This document shows positions 34,435 to 42,560 of a stretch of DNA of 64,000 bases, one piece after another (position 1 is the stretch's first letter; every line of letters starts with the position of its first letter). The notes under the pieces are model-generated. The model was not told where the DNA came from, ran no database searches, and was given only the letters and a program-made list of their open reading frames with translations. Source of the DNA: Bacteroides salyersiae WAL 10018 = DSM 18765 = JCM 12988 (GTDB lineage: Bacteria > Bacteroidota > Bacteroidia > Bacteroidales > Bacteroidaceae); the NCBI RefSeq assembly GCF_000381365.1, contig NZ_KB905467.1, positions 799,604 to 863,603 of the forward strand, read 5' to 3'. A program made the position numbers and the translations under genes.

Positions 34435-34455
34435 TGGCACATTATTTAATTTAAA

Positions 34456-35373
34456 ATGTCACGAGAGAAAATATTAATAAAAACTTCGTGGATAAGTACG
34501 ATTGGTAATGCGGTACTTTCTGCGTCGAAAATTGTAATTGGTCTGTGGGCCGGTAGTTTGGCTGTACTCGGTGATGGTATTGATTCGGCAACGGATGTGG
34601 TTATTTCCATCGTTATGATTTTTACGGCGCGTGTTATCAGCCGGCCACCTTCCAAGAAGTATGTGTTCGGTTATGAAAAGGCCGAGGGTATTGCAACTAA
34701 GATATTGTCACTTGTGATCTTTTATGCCGGTGTACAAATGTTGTTGTCTGCAATTGGGAGTATTTTCTCAAATGAAACTAAAGAAATTCCTTCTCCCATT
34801 GCCATATATGTCACCTTGTTTTCTATTGCCGGCAAGTTGTTGCTGGCATCTTATCAATATAAACAAGGAAAGAAGATCAACAGTTCCTTACTTACGGCAA
34901 ATGCAGTCAATATGCGTAATGATGTGGTCATCTCATCCGGAGTATTACTGGGGTTGATCTTTACTTTTATATTTAAACTGCCTATACTCGATTCAATCAC
35001 TGGATTGATAATCAGTCTGTTCATTATAAAGTCTTCAGTGAACATCTTTATAGATTCCAATGTAGAATTGATGGATGGCGTTAAGGATGTCAATGTATAT
35101 AATAAGATATTCAAAGCTGTAGAGCAAGTACCCGGTGCAGGCAATCCCCATCGTGTCCGATCGAGAATGATAGGGAATTTATATCTGATCACACTCGATA
35201 TAGAAGTCGATCCCAAAATAACCATAACGCAGGCGCATGAGATTGCCGATTCTGTAGAGAAGAGCATTAAAGGTTCGATCGATAACGTTTATGATATTCT
35301 GGTACATGTAGAACCTGCCGGTAAATGTCAGACGGATGAAAGATTCGGTATAGATAAAGGTATGGTGGAATAA
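34456..35373 (+). CDS. Cation diffusion facilitator family transporter
   Basis: A 305-residue inner-membrane metal-proton antiporter. Five to six helices hold the CDF metal site: GDGIDSATDV in TM2 (Asp about 37, 41) and NAVNMRNDVVISSGVLLG in TM5. The C-terminal cytoplasmic domain (about 210-290) has the ferredoxin-like fold with HRVRSRMIGNLYLITLDIEV. Members export Zn, Fe, Mn or Cd; the site residues here are not enough to choose. It appears to be a single-gene unit. Confidence 0.92.
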   Translation: MSREKILIKTSWISTIGNAVLSASKIVIGLWAGSLAVLGDGIDSATDVVISIVMIFTARVISRPPSKKYVFGYEKAEGIATKILSLVIFYAGVQMLLSAIGSIFSNETKEIPSPIAIYVTLFSIAGKLLLASYQYKQGKKINSSLLTANAVNMRNDVVISSGVLLGLIFTFIFKLPILDSITGLIISLFIIKSSVNIFIDSNVELMDGVKDVNVYNKIFKAVEQVPGAGNPHRVRSRMIGNLYLITLDIEVDPKITITQAHEIADSVEKSIKGSIDNVYDILVHVEPAGKCQTDERFGIDKGMVE

Positions 35374-35574
35374 TCCAAAAGTATATTATGGGTGACATAC
35401 TGCCATATTTGGCATATTCCCCTGTGTAGGAAATGCATGTTAAAAGGGTTGTCATGTAATGAATGTAAATTTGTCAGTTCATGCCGTTAACCGCTGTTAA
35501 TCAGTAAATATTCTCTGTTAAAAGAGGACAAAAAAGAGTGACAAGTGGAATAAGTGAATGATTTTTGTCGTTAT

Positions 35575-35596
35575 TTTAACGTCATAAAGTTAAAAC
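35575..35596. promoter_or_regulatory. Operator-like palindrome upstream of htrA
   Basis: TTTTAAC (35575-35581) and GTTAAAA (35590-35596) are inverted 7-bp arms separated by 8 bp, 40 bp before the htrA start codon. This could be a regulator binding site. No clear -33/-7 promoter is visible next to it. Confidence 0.35.
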
Positions 35597-35636
35597 AAAA
35601 CGGAATATTAACATTTTAAAGAATAAAAAGAATAGT

Positions 35637-37175
35637 ATGAAACAGACAACAAGAAACATTTTAGGAGTAGGGGCTATCGTTCTGCTGAGTTCAGGAGTTG
35701 CAGGCATAACTACCTACAAAATGATGCAGGGGCAGGATACCGATAAGCAGATAGCATTTAATGAGGTGTTCCAGCAGAACCCTAATGTAAAATTGGCTGC
35801 TTTTGATGCAATCGATGCACAACCGGTAGATTTGACACAAGCGGCTGAAAATTCGCTTCATGCTGTAGTCCATATAAAATCAACTCAGACTTCAAAGACG
35901 CAGACCGTTCAGACACCTCCCGATATTTTTGATTTCTTTTTCGGTGATGGACGTGGCGGACAGCGTAGAGTACAAACTCCGGAACGTGTAGGTTTCGGTT
36001 CGGGGGTCATTATTTCTAAAGATGGATACATCGTAACGAACAATCACGTAATTGACGGAGCTGACGAAATAGCTGTGAAGTTGAATGATAACCGTGAATT
36101 TAAAGGACGTATCATCGGTACAGACCCGAGTACTGACCTTGCATTGGTGAAAATAGAATCGGATGATGATCTGCCTACCATTCCGGTTGGTGATTCTGAA
36201 GCGTTGAAAGTAGGAGAGTGGGTACTTGCAGTAGGTAACCCGTTTAATCTGAATTCTACTGTAACTGCCGGTATCGTAAGTGCAAAGGCCCGTACATTGG
36301 GTGTTTACAACGGTGGTATCGAATCGTTCATCCAGACGGATGCTGCGATCAACCAAGGTAACAGTGGTGGTGCGTTGGTTAATGCTAAAGGTGAATTGGT
36401 TGGAATCAACTCTGTGTTGTCATCTCCTACAGGTGCATATGCCGGGTATGGATTTGCTATCCCGACCAGCATTATGAAGAAAGTGGTTGCCGACTTGAAA
36501 GAATACGGTACTGTACAGCGTGCAATGTTAGGTATCGCAGGGGCTTCTTTGGGAACCAGTATTATGGAAGACCAGCAGCCTATCGATAAATCAGGTACTA
36601 CACTTCGTGATAAAGCAAAAGAATTCGGTGTGGTAGATGGTGTTTGGGTTCGTGAAATTGTTGACGGTGGTTCTGCTGCCGGTGCCGATATCAAGGTAGA
36701 CGACGTTATTATCGGTATTGATGAAAAGAAAGTACATAACTTTGCTGATTTGCAGGAAGCACTTGCTAAGCATCGTCCGGGTGACAAGGTGACTGTGAAG
36801 TTGATTCGCGATAAGAAAGAGAAGAATGTAGAGGTGATATTGAAGAATGAACAGGGAACTACCAAAGTAGTAAAGAATGCCGGAATGGAAATTCTGGGTG
36901 CAGCTTTCAGGGAGATTCCTGCTGATTTGAAGAAACAACTCAAGTTAGGATATGGTGTCGAAGTGACAGGAGTTACCAATGGAAAAATGAAGGATGCGGG
37001 TGTCCGTAAAGGTTTCATTATCTTGAAAGCTAATGGCGAGCAAATACGTAAAGTCAGTGATCTGGAAGAAGTGCTCAAGGCAGCTACTAAGTCACCGGAT
37101 CAGGTATTGTTCCTCACCGGAATGTTCCCCTCTGGAAAACGTGCCAACTACGCCGTTGATCTGACTCAGGAATAA
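35637..37175 (+). CDS. HtrA/DegQ family periplasmic serine protease
   Basis: A 512-residue protein with an N-terminal signal/anchor (ILGVGAIVLLSSGVAGITT). The trypsin-like domain has the full triad: His137 (TNNHVI), Asp167 (STDLALVKI) and Ser243 (GNSGGALV). Two PDZ domains follow (about 285-390 and 410-505), as in DegP/DegQ. These proteases degrade or refold misfolded envelope proteins. It is followed by its own terminator and then by rpoD, a neighbourhood I recall from other Bacteroides. Confidence 0.95.
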   Translation: MKQTTRNILGVGAIVLLSSGVAGITTYKMMQGQDTDKQIAFNEVFQQNPNVKLAAFDAIDAQPVDLTQAAENSLHAVVHIKSTQTSKTQTVQTPPDIFDFFFGDGRGGQRRVQTPERVGFGSGVIISKDGYIVTNNHVIDGADEIAVKLNDNREFKGRIIGTDPSTDLALVKIESDDDLPTIPVGDSEALKVGEWVLAVGNPFNLNSTVTAGIVSAKARTLGVYNGGIESFIQTDAAINQGNSGGALVNAKGELVGINSVLSSPTGAYAGYGFAIPTSIMKKVVADLKEYGTVQRAMLGIAGASLGTSIMEDQQPIDKSGTTLRDKAKEFGVVDGVWVREIVDGGSAAGADIKVDDVIIGIDEKKVHNFADLQEALAKHRPGDKVTVKLIRDKKEKNVEVILKNEQGTTKVVKNAGMEILGAAFREIPADLKKQLKLGYGVEVTGVTNGKMKDAGVRKGFIILKANGEQIRKVSDLEEVLKAATKSPDQVLFLTGMFPSGKRANYAVDLTQE

Positions 37176-37238
37176 ATGGGTAGTTTATAATTAATTTAAG
37201 GTAAGAAGATTGTAATATTAGCTAATGAATAAGAAAAA

Positions 37239-37275
37239 GAATGCCGACAGACAACTTGTCGGTGTTCTTTTTTGT
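37239..37275 (+). terminator. Terminator between htrA and rpoD
   Basis: GAATGCCGACA (37239-37249) pairs with TGTCGGTGTTC (37257-37267), followed by TTTTTTTG. Loop of 7 nt. Confidence 0.8.
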
Positions 37276-37318
37276 TTCATAGTTAATAATAATGGTGAAA
37301 AAGTTACGTTAAGATAAT

Positions 37319-37347
37319 AAGTTAACAAATTATTTGTTGTAACTTTG
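37319..37347 (+). promoter_or_regulatory. rpoD -7 box within an imperfect palindrome
   Basis: TAACTTTG (37340-37347) matches the -7 consensus 24 bp before the rpoD start codon. It overlaps the right arm of an imperfect palindrome, AAGTTAACAAAT with ATTTGTTGTAACTT (37319-37345). A repressor bound there would cover the promoter. No TTTG lies at the usual -33 distance. Confidence 0.5.
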
Positions 37348-37370
37348 CACTCCAAATCTGTTTTATAAGA

Positions 37371-38231
37371 ATGAGACAACTAAAGATTACCAAAAGTATC
37401 ACTAACAGAGAGAGCGCTTCTCTTGATAAGTATTTGCAGGAAATAGGTCGTGAAGATCTCATCACTGTAGAAGAAGAGGTAGAGCTCGCTCAGCGTATTC
37501 GTAAGGGTGACCGTGTAGCGTTGGAAAAACTGACACGTGCCAATCTTCGTTTCGTCGTATCTGTGGCCAAGCAGTACCAGAACCAGGGTTTGAGTTTGCC
37601 GGATTTGATTAATGAAGGCAATTTAGGACTGATCAAGGCTGCCGAAAAGTTTGATGAAACACGTGGATTTAAGTTTATCAGTTACGCTGTATGGTGGATT
37701 CGCCAGTCTATTCTGCAAGCATTGGCAGAGCAGTCGCGAATTGTTCGTCTCCCATTGAACCAGGTAGGTTCGCTGAATAAAATCAGCAAAGCCTTTTCCA
37801 AGTTTGAGCAAGAGAACGAACGTCGTCCGTCTCCTGAAGAGTTGGCAGACGAACTGGAAATCCCGGTTGATAAAATCTCTGATACATTAAAGGTGTCCGG
37901 CCGTCATATTTCGGTGGATGCTCCGTTTGTTGAAGGAGAAGACAACAGCTTGCTGGATGTGCTGGTAAACGATGATTCGCCTATGGCGGATCGCTCTCTG
38001 GTAAATGAGTCTCTTGCGAGGGAAATTGATAGAGCTCTTTCTACGTTAACCGATAGAGAAAAAGAAATCATACAGATGTTTTTCGGTATCGGACAACAGG
38101 AAATGACATTAGAAGAAATCGGCGATAAGTTTGGCCTCACACGTGAGCGCGTTCGCCAGATAAAAGAAAAAGCAATCAGAAGATTAAGACAAAGTAATCG
38201 TAGTAAATTGCTCAAATCGTACTTGGGATAA
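37371..38231 (+). CDS. rpoD: Primary sigma factor
   Basis: A 286-residue sigma-70 protein that directs RNA polymerase to the TTTG/TAnnTTTG promoters of Bacteroides. Region 1.2 begins at SLDKYLQEIGRE, and region 2 includes LRFVVSVAKQYQNQGLSLPDLINEGNLGLIKAAEKFDE-type sequence with the -10 recognition helix ISYAVWWIRQSI. Regions 3 and 4 follow, the latter ending with EEIGDKFGLTRERVRQIKEKA. It lacks region 1.1 and the non-conserved insert of E. coli RpoD (613 aa), as known for the Bacteroidetes primary sigma factor. Confidence 0.96.
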   Translation: MRQLKITKSITNRESASLDKYLQEIGREDLITVEEEVELAQRIRKGDRVALEKLTRANLRFVVSVAKQYQNQGLSLPDLINEGNLGLIKAAEKFDETRGFKFISYAVWWIRQSILQALAEQSRIVRLPLNQVGSLNKISKAFSKFEQENERRPSPEELADELEIPVDKISDTLKVSGRHISVDAPFVEGEDNSLLDVLVNDDSPMADRSLVNESLAREIDRALSTLTDREKEIIQMFFGIGQQEMTLEEIGDKFGLTRERVRQIKEKAIRRLRQSNRSKLLKSYLG

Positions 38232-38262
38232 GTCGATATATCAGTTTTCGAAAAAAGGTATT

Positions 38263-38322
38263 AGTCGTGTAAGTAAAAGTGTTTAGGGTAACAATCTTAA
38301 AACGTGCTTACACGACTTTTTT
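38263..38322 (+). terminator. rpoD terminator
   Basis: AGTCGTGTAAG (38263-38273) and CTTACACGACT (38307-38317) form a perfect 11-bp stem with a 33-nt loop, followed by a run of T. Confidence 0.8.
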
Positions 38323-38374
38323 ATGTCTTTGTAGAAGCGTATTCCTGTATTTTTACTTGTAAGTATACTGTCTT

Positions 38375-38998
38375 ATGAATAAACCGGTTCGATTTTTGTT
38401 AGTTCTGTTTTTGGCTTTCATATTCTGTTTTATTGCACGTGGCAGATGTGGTGGAAGCGCCGATACTTTCTCTACTGGTGAATACAATCGTTTGAAGTTA
38501 AAGGCAGATTCTGCAAAAGTTTATTGTGTAGATAAGGGATTCAATACCAATTACTGTTTCTTGGTCGATTTCTGTATACATTCCGGCAAGAAAAGGTTTT
38601 TTGTTTGGGACTTTAGGGGTGATTCTGTCGTATATGCCAGCCTTTGTGCACATGGGTATGGGAAAAACAGTACTGCTTCCAAACCTGTATTCAGTAATGT
38701 GGAGGGAAGTTATTGTTCTTCTTTGGGACGCTATAAAGTCGGTATCCGTTCGTATAGCAAATGGGGAATCAACGTTCATTATAAATTGCACGGACTGGAA
38801 CCGACGAATGACAATGCTTTCAAACGTGTAATTGTGCTTCATTCGTATGATCTTGTGCCTGCGACCGATATTTATCCGGTACATCTTCCATTGGGGATAA
38901 GCCAGGGATGTCCTGTGATATGCAATGATGTGATGCGAAAAGTAGACAAATTGCTAAAGGGTGAGGCTAAGCCGGTGTTGCTATGGATGTATCGTTAG
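38375..38998 (+). CDS. Murein L,D-transpeptidase catalytic-domain family protein
   Basis: A 207-residue protein with an N-terminal signal or anchor helix (FLLVLFLAFIFCFIARG). The C-terminal part resembles the YkuD_2 family: VIVLHSYDLVPATDIYP and the catalytic-type motif PLGISQGCPVICNDV with Cys near 184. L,D-transpeptidases crosslink peptidoglycan or attach proteins to it. The exact activity of this branch is unproven. It is a single gene between the rpoD terminator and a small secreted protein gene. Confidence 0.75.
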   Translation: MNKPVRFLLVLFLAFIFCFIARGRCGGSADTFSTGEYNRLKLKADSAKVYCVDKGFNTNYCFLVDFCIHSGKKRFFVWDFRGDSVVYASLCAHGYGKNSTASKPVFSNVEGSYCSSLGRYKVGIRSYSKWGINVHYKLHGLEPTNDNAFKRVIVLHSYDLVPATDIYPVHLPLGISQGCPVICNDVMRKVDKLLKGEAKPVLLWMYR

Positions 38999-39045
38999 TA
39001 ATGCCATTTATTTGTGATAAATAAGGGATATTTCCTCTTTTTTGT

Positions 39046-39053
39046 TACCTTTG
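39046..39053 (+). promoter_or_regulatory. -7 box of gene at 39076
   Basis: TACCTTTG matches the -7 consensus 22 bp upstream of the start codon. No -33 TTTG at normal spacing is found. Confidence 0.45.
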
Positions 39054-39075
39054 CCACGATAAAAACAATTCAGAT

Positions 39076-39477
39076 ATGAAATACGTAAAAATACTATTTG
39101 CCATAGCATTGGTGTTTACAATGTGTTCGGCGTTTTCACTAAAGAAAGGTTCTCACAAGCCTGTGTATGCCTTTGGCATTTCAGCATCGTTTACTGATAC
39201 GGTGGTGTATTATACCGACATTCAGTTGTTGGATAGTGTTCATCTTGATAAGGGTGGTTTTTTGCCGCATCGTGAATTGTATAGCTACCAGTTGAAGAAC
39301 TTCCTGGAGTTTGAAATGAACTTGCCTAATCGTACCTGTATGATTTATTTTTCCGATAATAAAAAGAAGATTGATAAGGAGGCTTTGAAAGTACTCGGAA
39401 AATATAAGAAGAATAAATCGATTGTTCTGCAAAAAATAGATCCGGAGAAGTTCCGGTTTACTAAACCGGAAGAGTAG
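39076..39477 (+). CDS. Small secreted hypothetical protein (133 aa)
   Basis: A 133-residue protein with a signal peptide (YVKILFAIALVFTMCSAFS). The mature part has mixed strands and helices and a Lys-rich C-terminal half; no catalytic motif is visible. It is probably periplasmic. It has its own promoter element and is followed by a strong terminator. Function unknown; similar short secreted proteins occur in many Bacteroides. Confidence 0.8.
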   Translation: MKYVKILFAIALVFTMCSAFSLKKGSHKPVYAFGISASFTDTVVYYTDIQLLDSVHLDKGGFLPHRELYSYQLKNFLEFEMNLPNRTCMIYFSDNKKKIDKEALKVLGKYKKNKSIVLQKIDPEKFRFTKPEE

Positions 39478-39494
39478 TTCGGACGTTAATATAT

Positions 39495-39526
39495 AAGAGA
39501 TACATGGTTTGTATCTCTTATTTTTT
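39495..39526 (+). terminator. Terminator after gene at 39076
   Basis: AAGAGATAC (39495-39503) and GTATCTCTT (39511-39519) form a perfect 9-bp stem with a 7-nt loop, followed by a run of T that merges into the next -7 box TATCTTTG (39527-39534). Confidence 0.8.
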
Positions 39527-39560
39527 TATCTTTGTACACATTGTAATAAATAAATTTAAA

Positions 39561-40744
39561 ATGAAGCGACTGATTACACTTTCTTTCTTTTTCTATCTGG
39601 TAGTTTTTTTGGTATCTTGTCATGACGATGAAGAGCCTAAGATAAAAGCTTCAAGAACTGTTCTTATGTATTTGGTCGCAGATAATAGTATAAGTGATGA
39701 TATATATCCTAACATTGCGTCGGTAGAAGAAGGGTTGAAAAATGCGGAGACTCCAGGGACTTTTGTGATTTATTGGGATGGAGGGAAGTATTATAGGAGT
39801 GAGTTTCCACAGCCTACTTTATTTAAATATGAAGTAGGGGAAGATGGAAAAGTGAGTGATCGGGTGATTATTCAAACATATAATGAACAGAATTCGCTGT
39901 CTCAGGATGTGATGCTTGATGTATTTAAAGATGTAGAAGAACTATGCCCTGCGGAATGTTATGGATTGATATTTGGATCTCATGCTACAGGATGGCTTCC
40001 GGTGGATCATAGTCGTACTCGGTCTTTTGGGGATGACGGTGGCTTAAAAATTGACATACCTGATTTGGCTGATGTGTTGGCACGTACTTCTATACATTTT
40101 GACTATATTTTGATGGATGCCTGTTTGATGCACAGGTTGAAGTTGCATATGAACTTAGACATAGTGCCGATTATTTGATCCTTTCTCCGGCGGAGGTGAT
40201 GAGTACCGGTTTTCCTTATAAAAATATTGTAAAGTATCTTTTGTCTGTTGACGATAAAGAAAGGAATGCAGTTTTATTAGCTCAGGCATATCTTGATTAT
40301 TATAAAACACAAAGATTTCCTTGGGCCACAATTGCTGTTGTGAAGACTGATGAAATGGAGCTTTTGGCTGCAGTTACTCGTTCTATTATGCAAGAGAATA
40401 TGGAGAATATTGCAAGTTTTACTCCATCTATGTTATCCTTATTTCAGAATAGATATGGGTATGGAAGAGGAGAACTAAGTCGTTCATCATATGATTTCAG
40501 AGCTTTTGTAAGTGAAGTGACCGGTGGAAATATTCCTTTAGCTTTTGAAGGACAACTTGGAAAAACTGTTATTTTCGAAGGGTATGTGAATGATTATCCA
40601 TTGGTAAATATTGATGAAGATATGTATTCCGGTATTGGTTGCTATATTCCATACAAGTCTTTTACTAAATGGAATGCTTATTTTAAGAATTTACAGTGGT
40701 ATTCTGCTGTGGGCTGGGATACTACTGAAGTCTTATTGGAATAA
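39561..40744 (+). pseudogene. Clostripain-family (C11) lipoprotein gene, frameshifted
   Basis: Start ATG 39561 gives a lipoprotein signal (LSFFFYLVVFLVSCHDDEE). The first part has the C11 catalytic His (GLIFGSHATGWLP) and Cys (ILMDACLM). Directly after MDACLM the frame is lost: the present frame ends at 40178. Reading one base earlier from 40131 gives AQVEVAYELRHSADYLILSP, the sequence expected for the family, continuing to 40744. So a single base is missing near 40130-40131. Intact, the protein would have about 394 residues and cleave after basic residues on the cell surface. It may be a true inactivation or a sequencing error. Confidence 0.85.
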
Positions 40745-40751
40745 ATATACT

Positions 40752-41755
40752 ATGGAAAACACCTCAAATCTTATCCCTCCAACTCCGAAGCAAAAATATG
40801 TCCGTGGTTGGCTTTCCTTTTTTCTGTTTGTAGTAGGCTTTGGTTCATTGTTTAGTTTGATCATGTCCATTGTCGGTTTTAGTTCTGTAGACAACGTTGG
40901 TTTTATTACTTGTCTTTTTTCCGGTATCGATATTTTATTTTCTTTAGGTCTTGTGGCGTTAGCCGGTTATACCATTTATGCTTTTTTGTATATTCGGCCT
41001 AATGCCGTTTTTCTCGGAAAGTTATATGTTATCATTATTTTTATTTCCAATATGTTGGTTTTGTTGTCCGGTGAAATGCCGGATACAGGGTGGGATAGCC
41101 TTCCACAGGTGGTGAAAGCATTGGTTTGGAGTTTTATCTGGTTCAGTTATCTTTGTGTTTCCAGGCAGGTGGAGAATCTTTTTCCTAAAGAAGAACGTAT
41201 GGTGTTCAAAAGAGATAAATATTTTGCGATTTCTTTACTGGTGATACCGGCCTTGCTTCTGCTAATTTATTTTATATCTTATTTAGGGAACAGTACTGCT
41301 GTGGTGTCTCTTTCTCCGGAAAAGGGAGAATATACCGACGGAGTTGTTGCTTTTCGTGCCCCGAAGGGCTTGTTGTGTGAAAGAGTAGATAGTATTTCCG
41401 ATAACATATACCATTCCTTCGAATCGGGAGACAGTATTTGGGGAACAGTAGTAGGGGTATATGATACGAATACTACTGAAGCTTACTTCAAAGAGTGTGT
41501 GGACTCTTGGAGAGACACTGCGCTGGATGGTTATGATTTCTCCGTTCTTGATATGAATACCGGACTGGTGGATCATAATGTGTTGCGTATGCAGTCGACC
41601 GATATATAACCGATCCGCGTCTGGTTTGGACATTTGCTGCTTTGTTTAGTCCGGAGACAGGGAAGGCGTGTATTATTTCTTGTTTTGCAACCACTCCGGT
41701 AGAAAGAACGGAGGGAGTGGTCAATGAGATGCTACAGACCATACGATTTAAATAG
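40752..41755 (+). pseudogene. DUF2569-like membrane protein gene, frameshifted near the 3' end
   Basis: Start ATG 40752 (MENTSNLIPPTPKQK) gives four hydrophobic helices (about 20-45, 55-85, 95-115, 150-170) and a soluble C-terminal domain. The frame ends at 41609 (RMQSTDI), but a different frame directly continues as DPRLVWTFAALFSPETGKAC and on to a stop at 41753-41755 (ending QTIRFK). One base appears to be missing near ATATATAA (41600-41608). Without it the product would be about 334 residues. It lies 7 bp after the clostripain-like gene and is probably in the same operon. Confidence 0.75.
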
Positions 41756-41777
41756 GTGGTGGAAAGTTCTTTTTTAT

Positions 41778-41808
41778 TTTGATTTTATGGATAAAAAATC
41801 TATGTTTG
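41778..41808 (+). promoter_or_regulatory. Consensus promoter of gene at 41850
   Basis: TTTG (41778-41781), a 19-bp spacer and TATGTTTG (41801-41808) match the Bacteroides consensus exactly, 41 bp before the start codon. Confidence 0.8.
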
Positions 41809-41849
41809 TAGCACCGACAATATTGCGGTAATTAAAAAAACAGTAAGCA

Positions 41850-42047
41850 ATGGAATATGCTGTAATCATCTATTACGTACTTGTTGAAGGAGAACAAGTC
41901 GTTGAAAGCCTGAATGTTAAGAAAAACATAGAGGCAAGTTCTCCGGAAGAGGCTATTGGTGTGGCTTATAAATTATTTGAAGCCGAAGTGGAAGCTGCGG
42001 ATGAAGAATGTTATATTGTGTCGATAATTCCTAATGCTATGCACTAA
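41850..42047 (+). CDS. Small hypothetical protein (65 aa)
   Basis: A 65-residue acidic protein (MEYAVIIYYVLVEGEQVVES) with an alternating strand-helix pattern; the helix SPEEAIGVAYKLFEAEVEAA is clear. No family recognised. A perfect promoter directly upstream argues that it is a real, expressed single gene. It is cytoplasmic, with no signal peptide. Confidence 0.7.
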   Translation: MEYAVIIYYVLVEGEQVVESLNVKKNIEASSPEEAIGVAYKLFEAEVEAADEECYIVSIIPNAMH

Positions 42048-42262
42048 TGTATGATGTTTTCATATTTCGGATAATATGGATGTGATTGATAGGCTTGGCA
42101 TGAGGTTTTTGTTGCAATATAATAAAGATCGTTTTTGCAGTATAGTTTATCTAAAAAATGTGATAATTATGGTTATTATTGCAGGGTAATATTGTTTTTA
42201 ATGCAATAAAATAATTATTATTTCTGTCACATTTGTTACAGTTTTGATTCATGTATTTGCAT

Positions 42263-42270
42263 TATCTTTG
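42263..42270 (+). promoter_or_regulatory. -7 box of yecH-like gene
   Basis: TATCTTTG lies 16 bp before the preferred start codon at 42286. The nearest TTTG (42243-42246) is 16 bp upstream, shorter than the usual spacer. Confidence 0.5.
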
Positions 42271-42285
42271 CAGAAAAATATGATT

Positions 42286-42531
42286 ATGGAACAGTTACAT
42301 GCACATGAAGTTCTCCACATGATGGAAGGAAATAGTTATTCAGAATCATCTTTGCGGAAAGCAATTGTAGATAAGTTTGGTGAATGTCAGCATTTTTATG
42401 CTTGTTCGGCAGATGATATGAATGTTGATGAATTAATCGAATTTCTTAAAAAGAAAGGTAAGTTTATGCCTGTGAGGGATGGATTTACCGTAGATGTATC
42501 TAAGGTTTGTAGTCACGAAACAGGTAAGTAG
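42286..42531 (+). CDS. YecH family metal-binding protein
   Basis: About 81 residues from ATG 42286; longer starts at 42244 and 42280 lie upstream of or next to the predicted transcript start. The YecH (DUF2492) pattern is evident: HAHEVLHMMEG, KFGECQHFYACSADDM and LIEFLKKKGKF. Conserved His and Cys residues (HAHE, HFYAC, CSH) probably bind a metal. Physiological role unknown. It is the last gene before the IS256-type element. Confidence 0.85.
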   Translation: MEQLHAHEVLHMMEGNSYSESSLRKAIVDKFGECQHFYACSADDMNVDELIEFLKKKGKFMPVRDGFTVDVSKVCSHETGK

Positions 42532-42560
42532 ATTTTTATCGGTGGTACTGTTCACTATTT

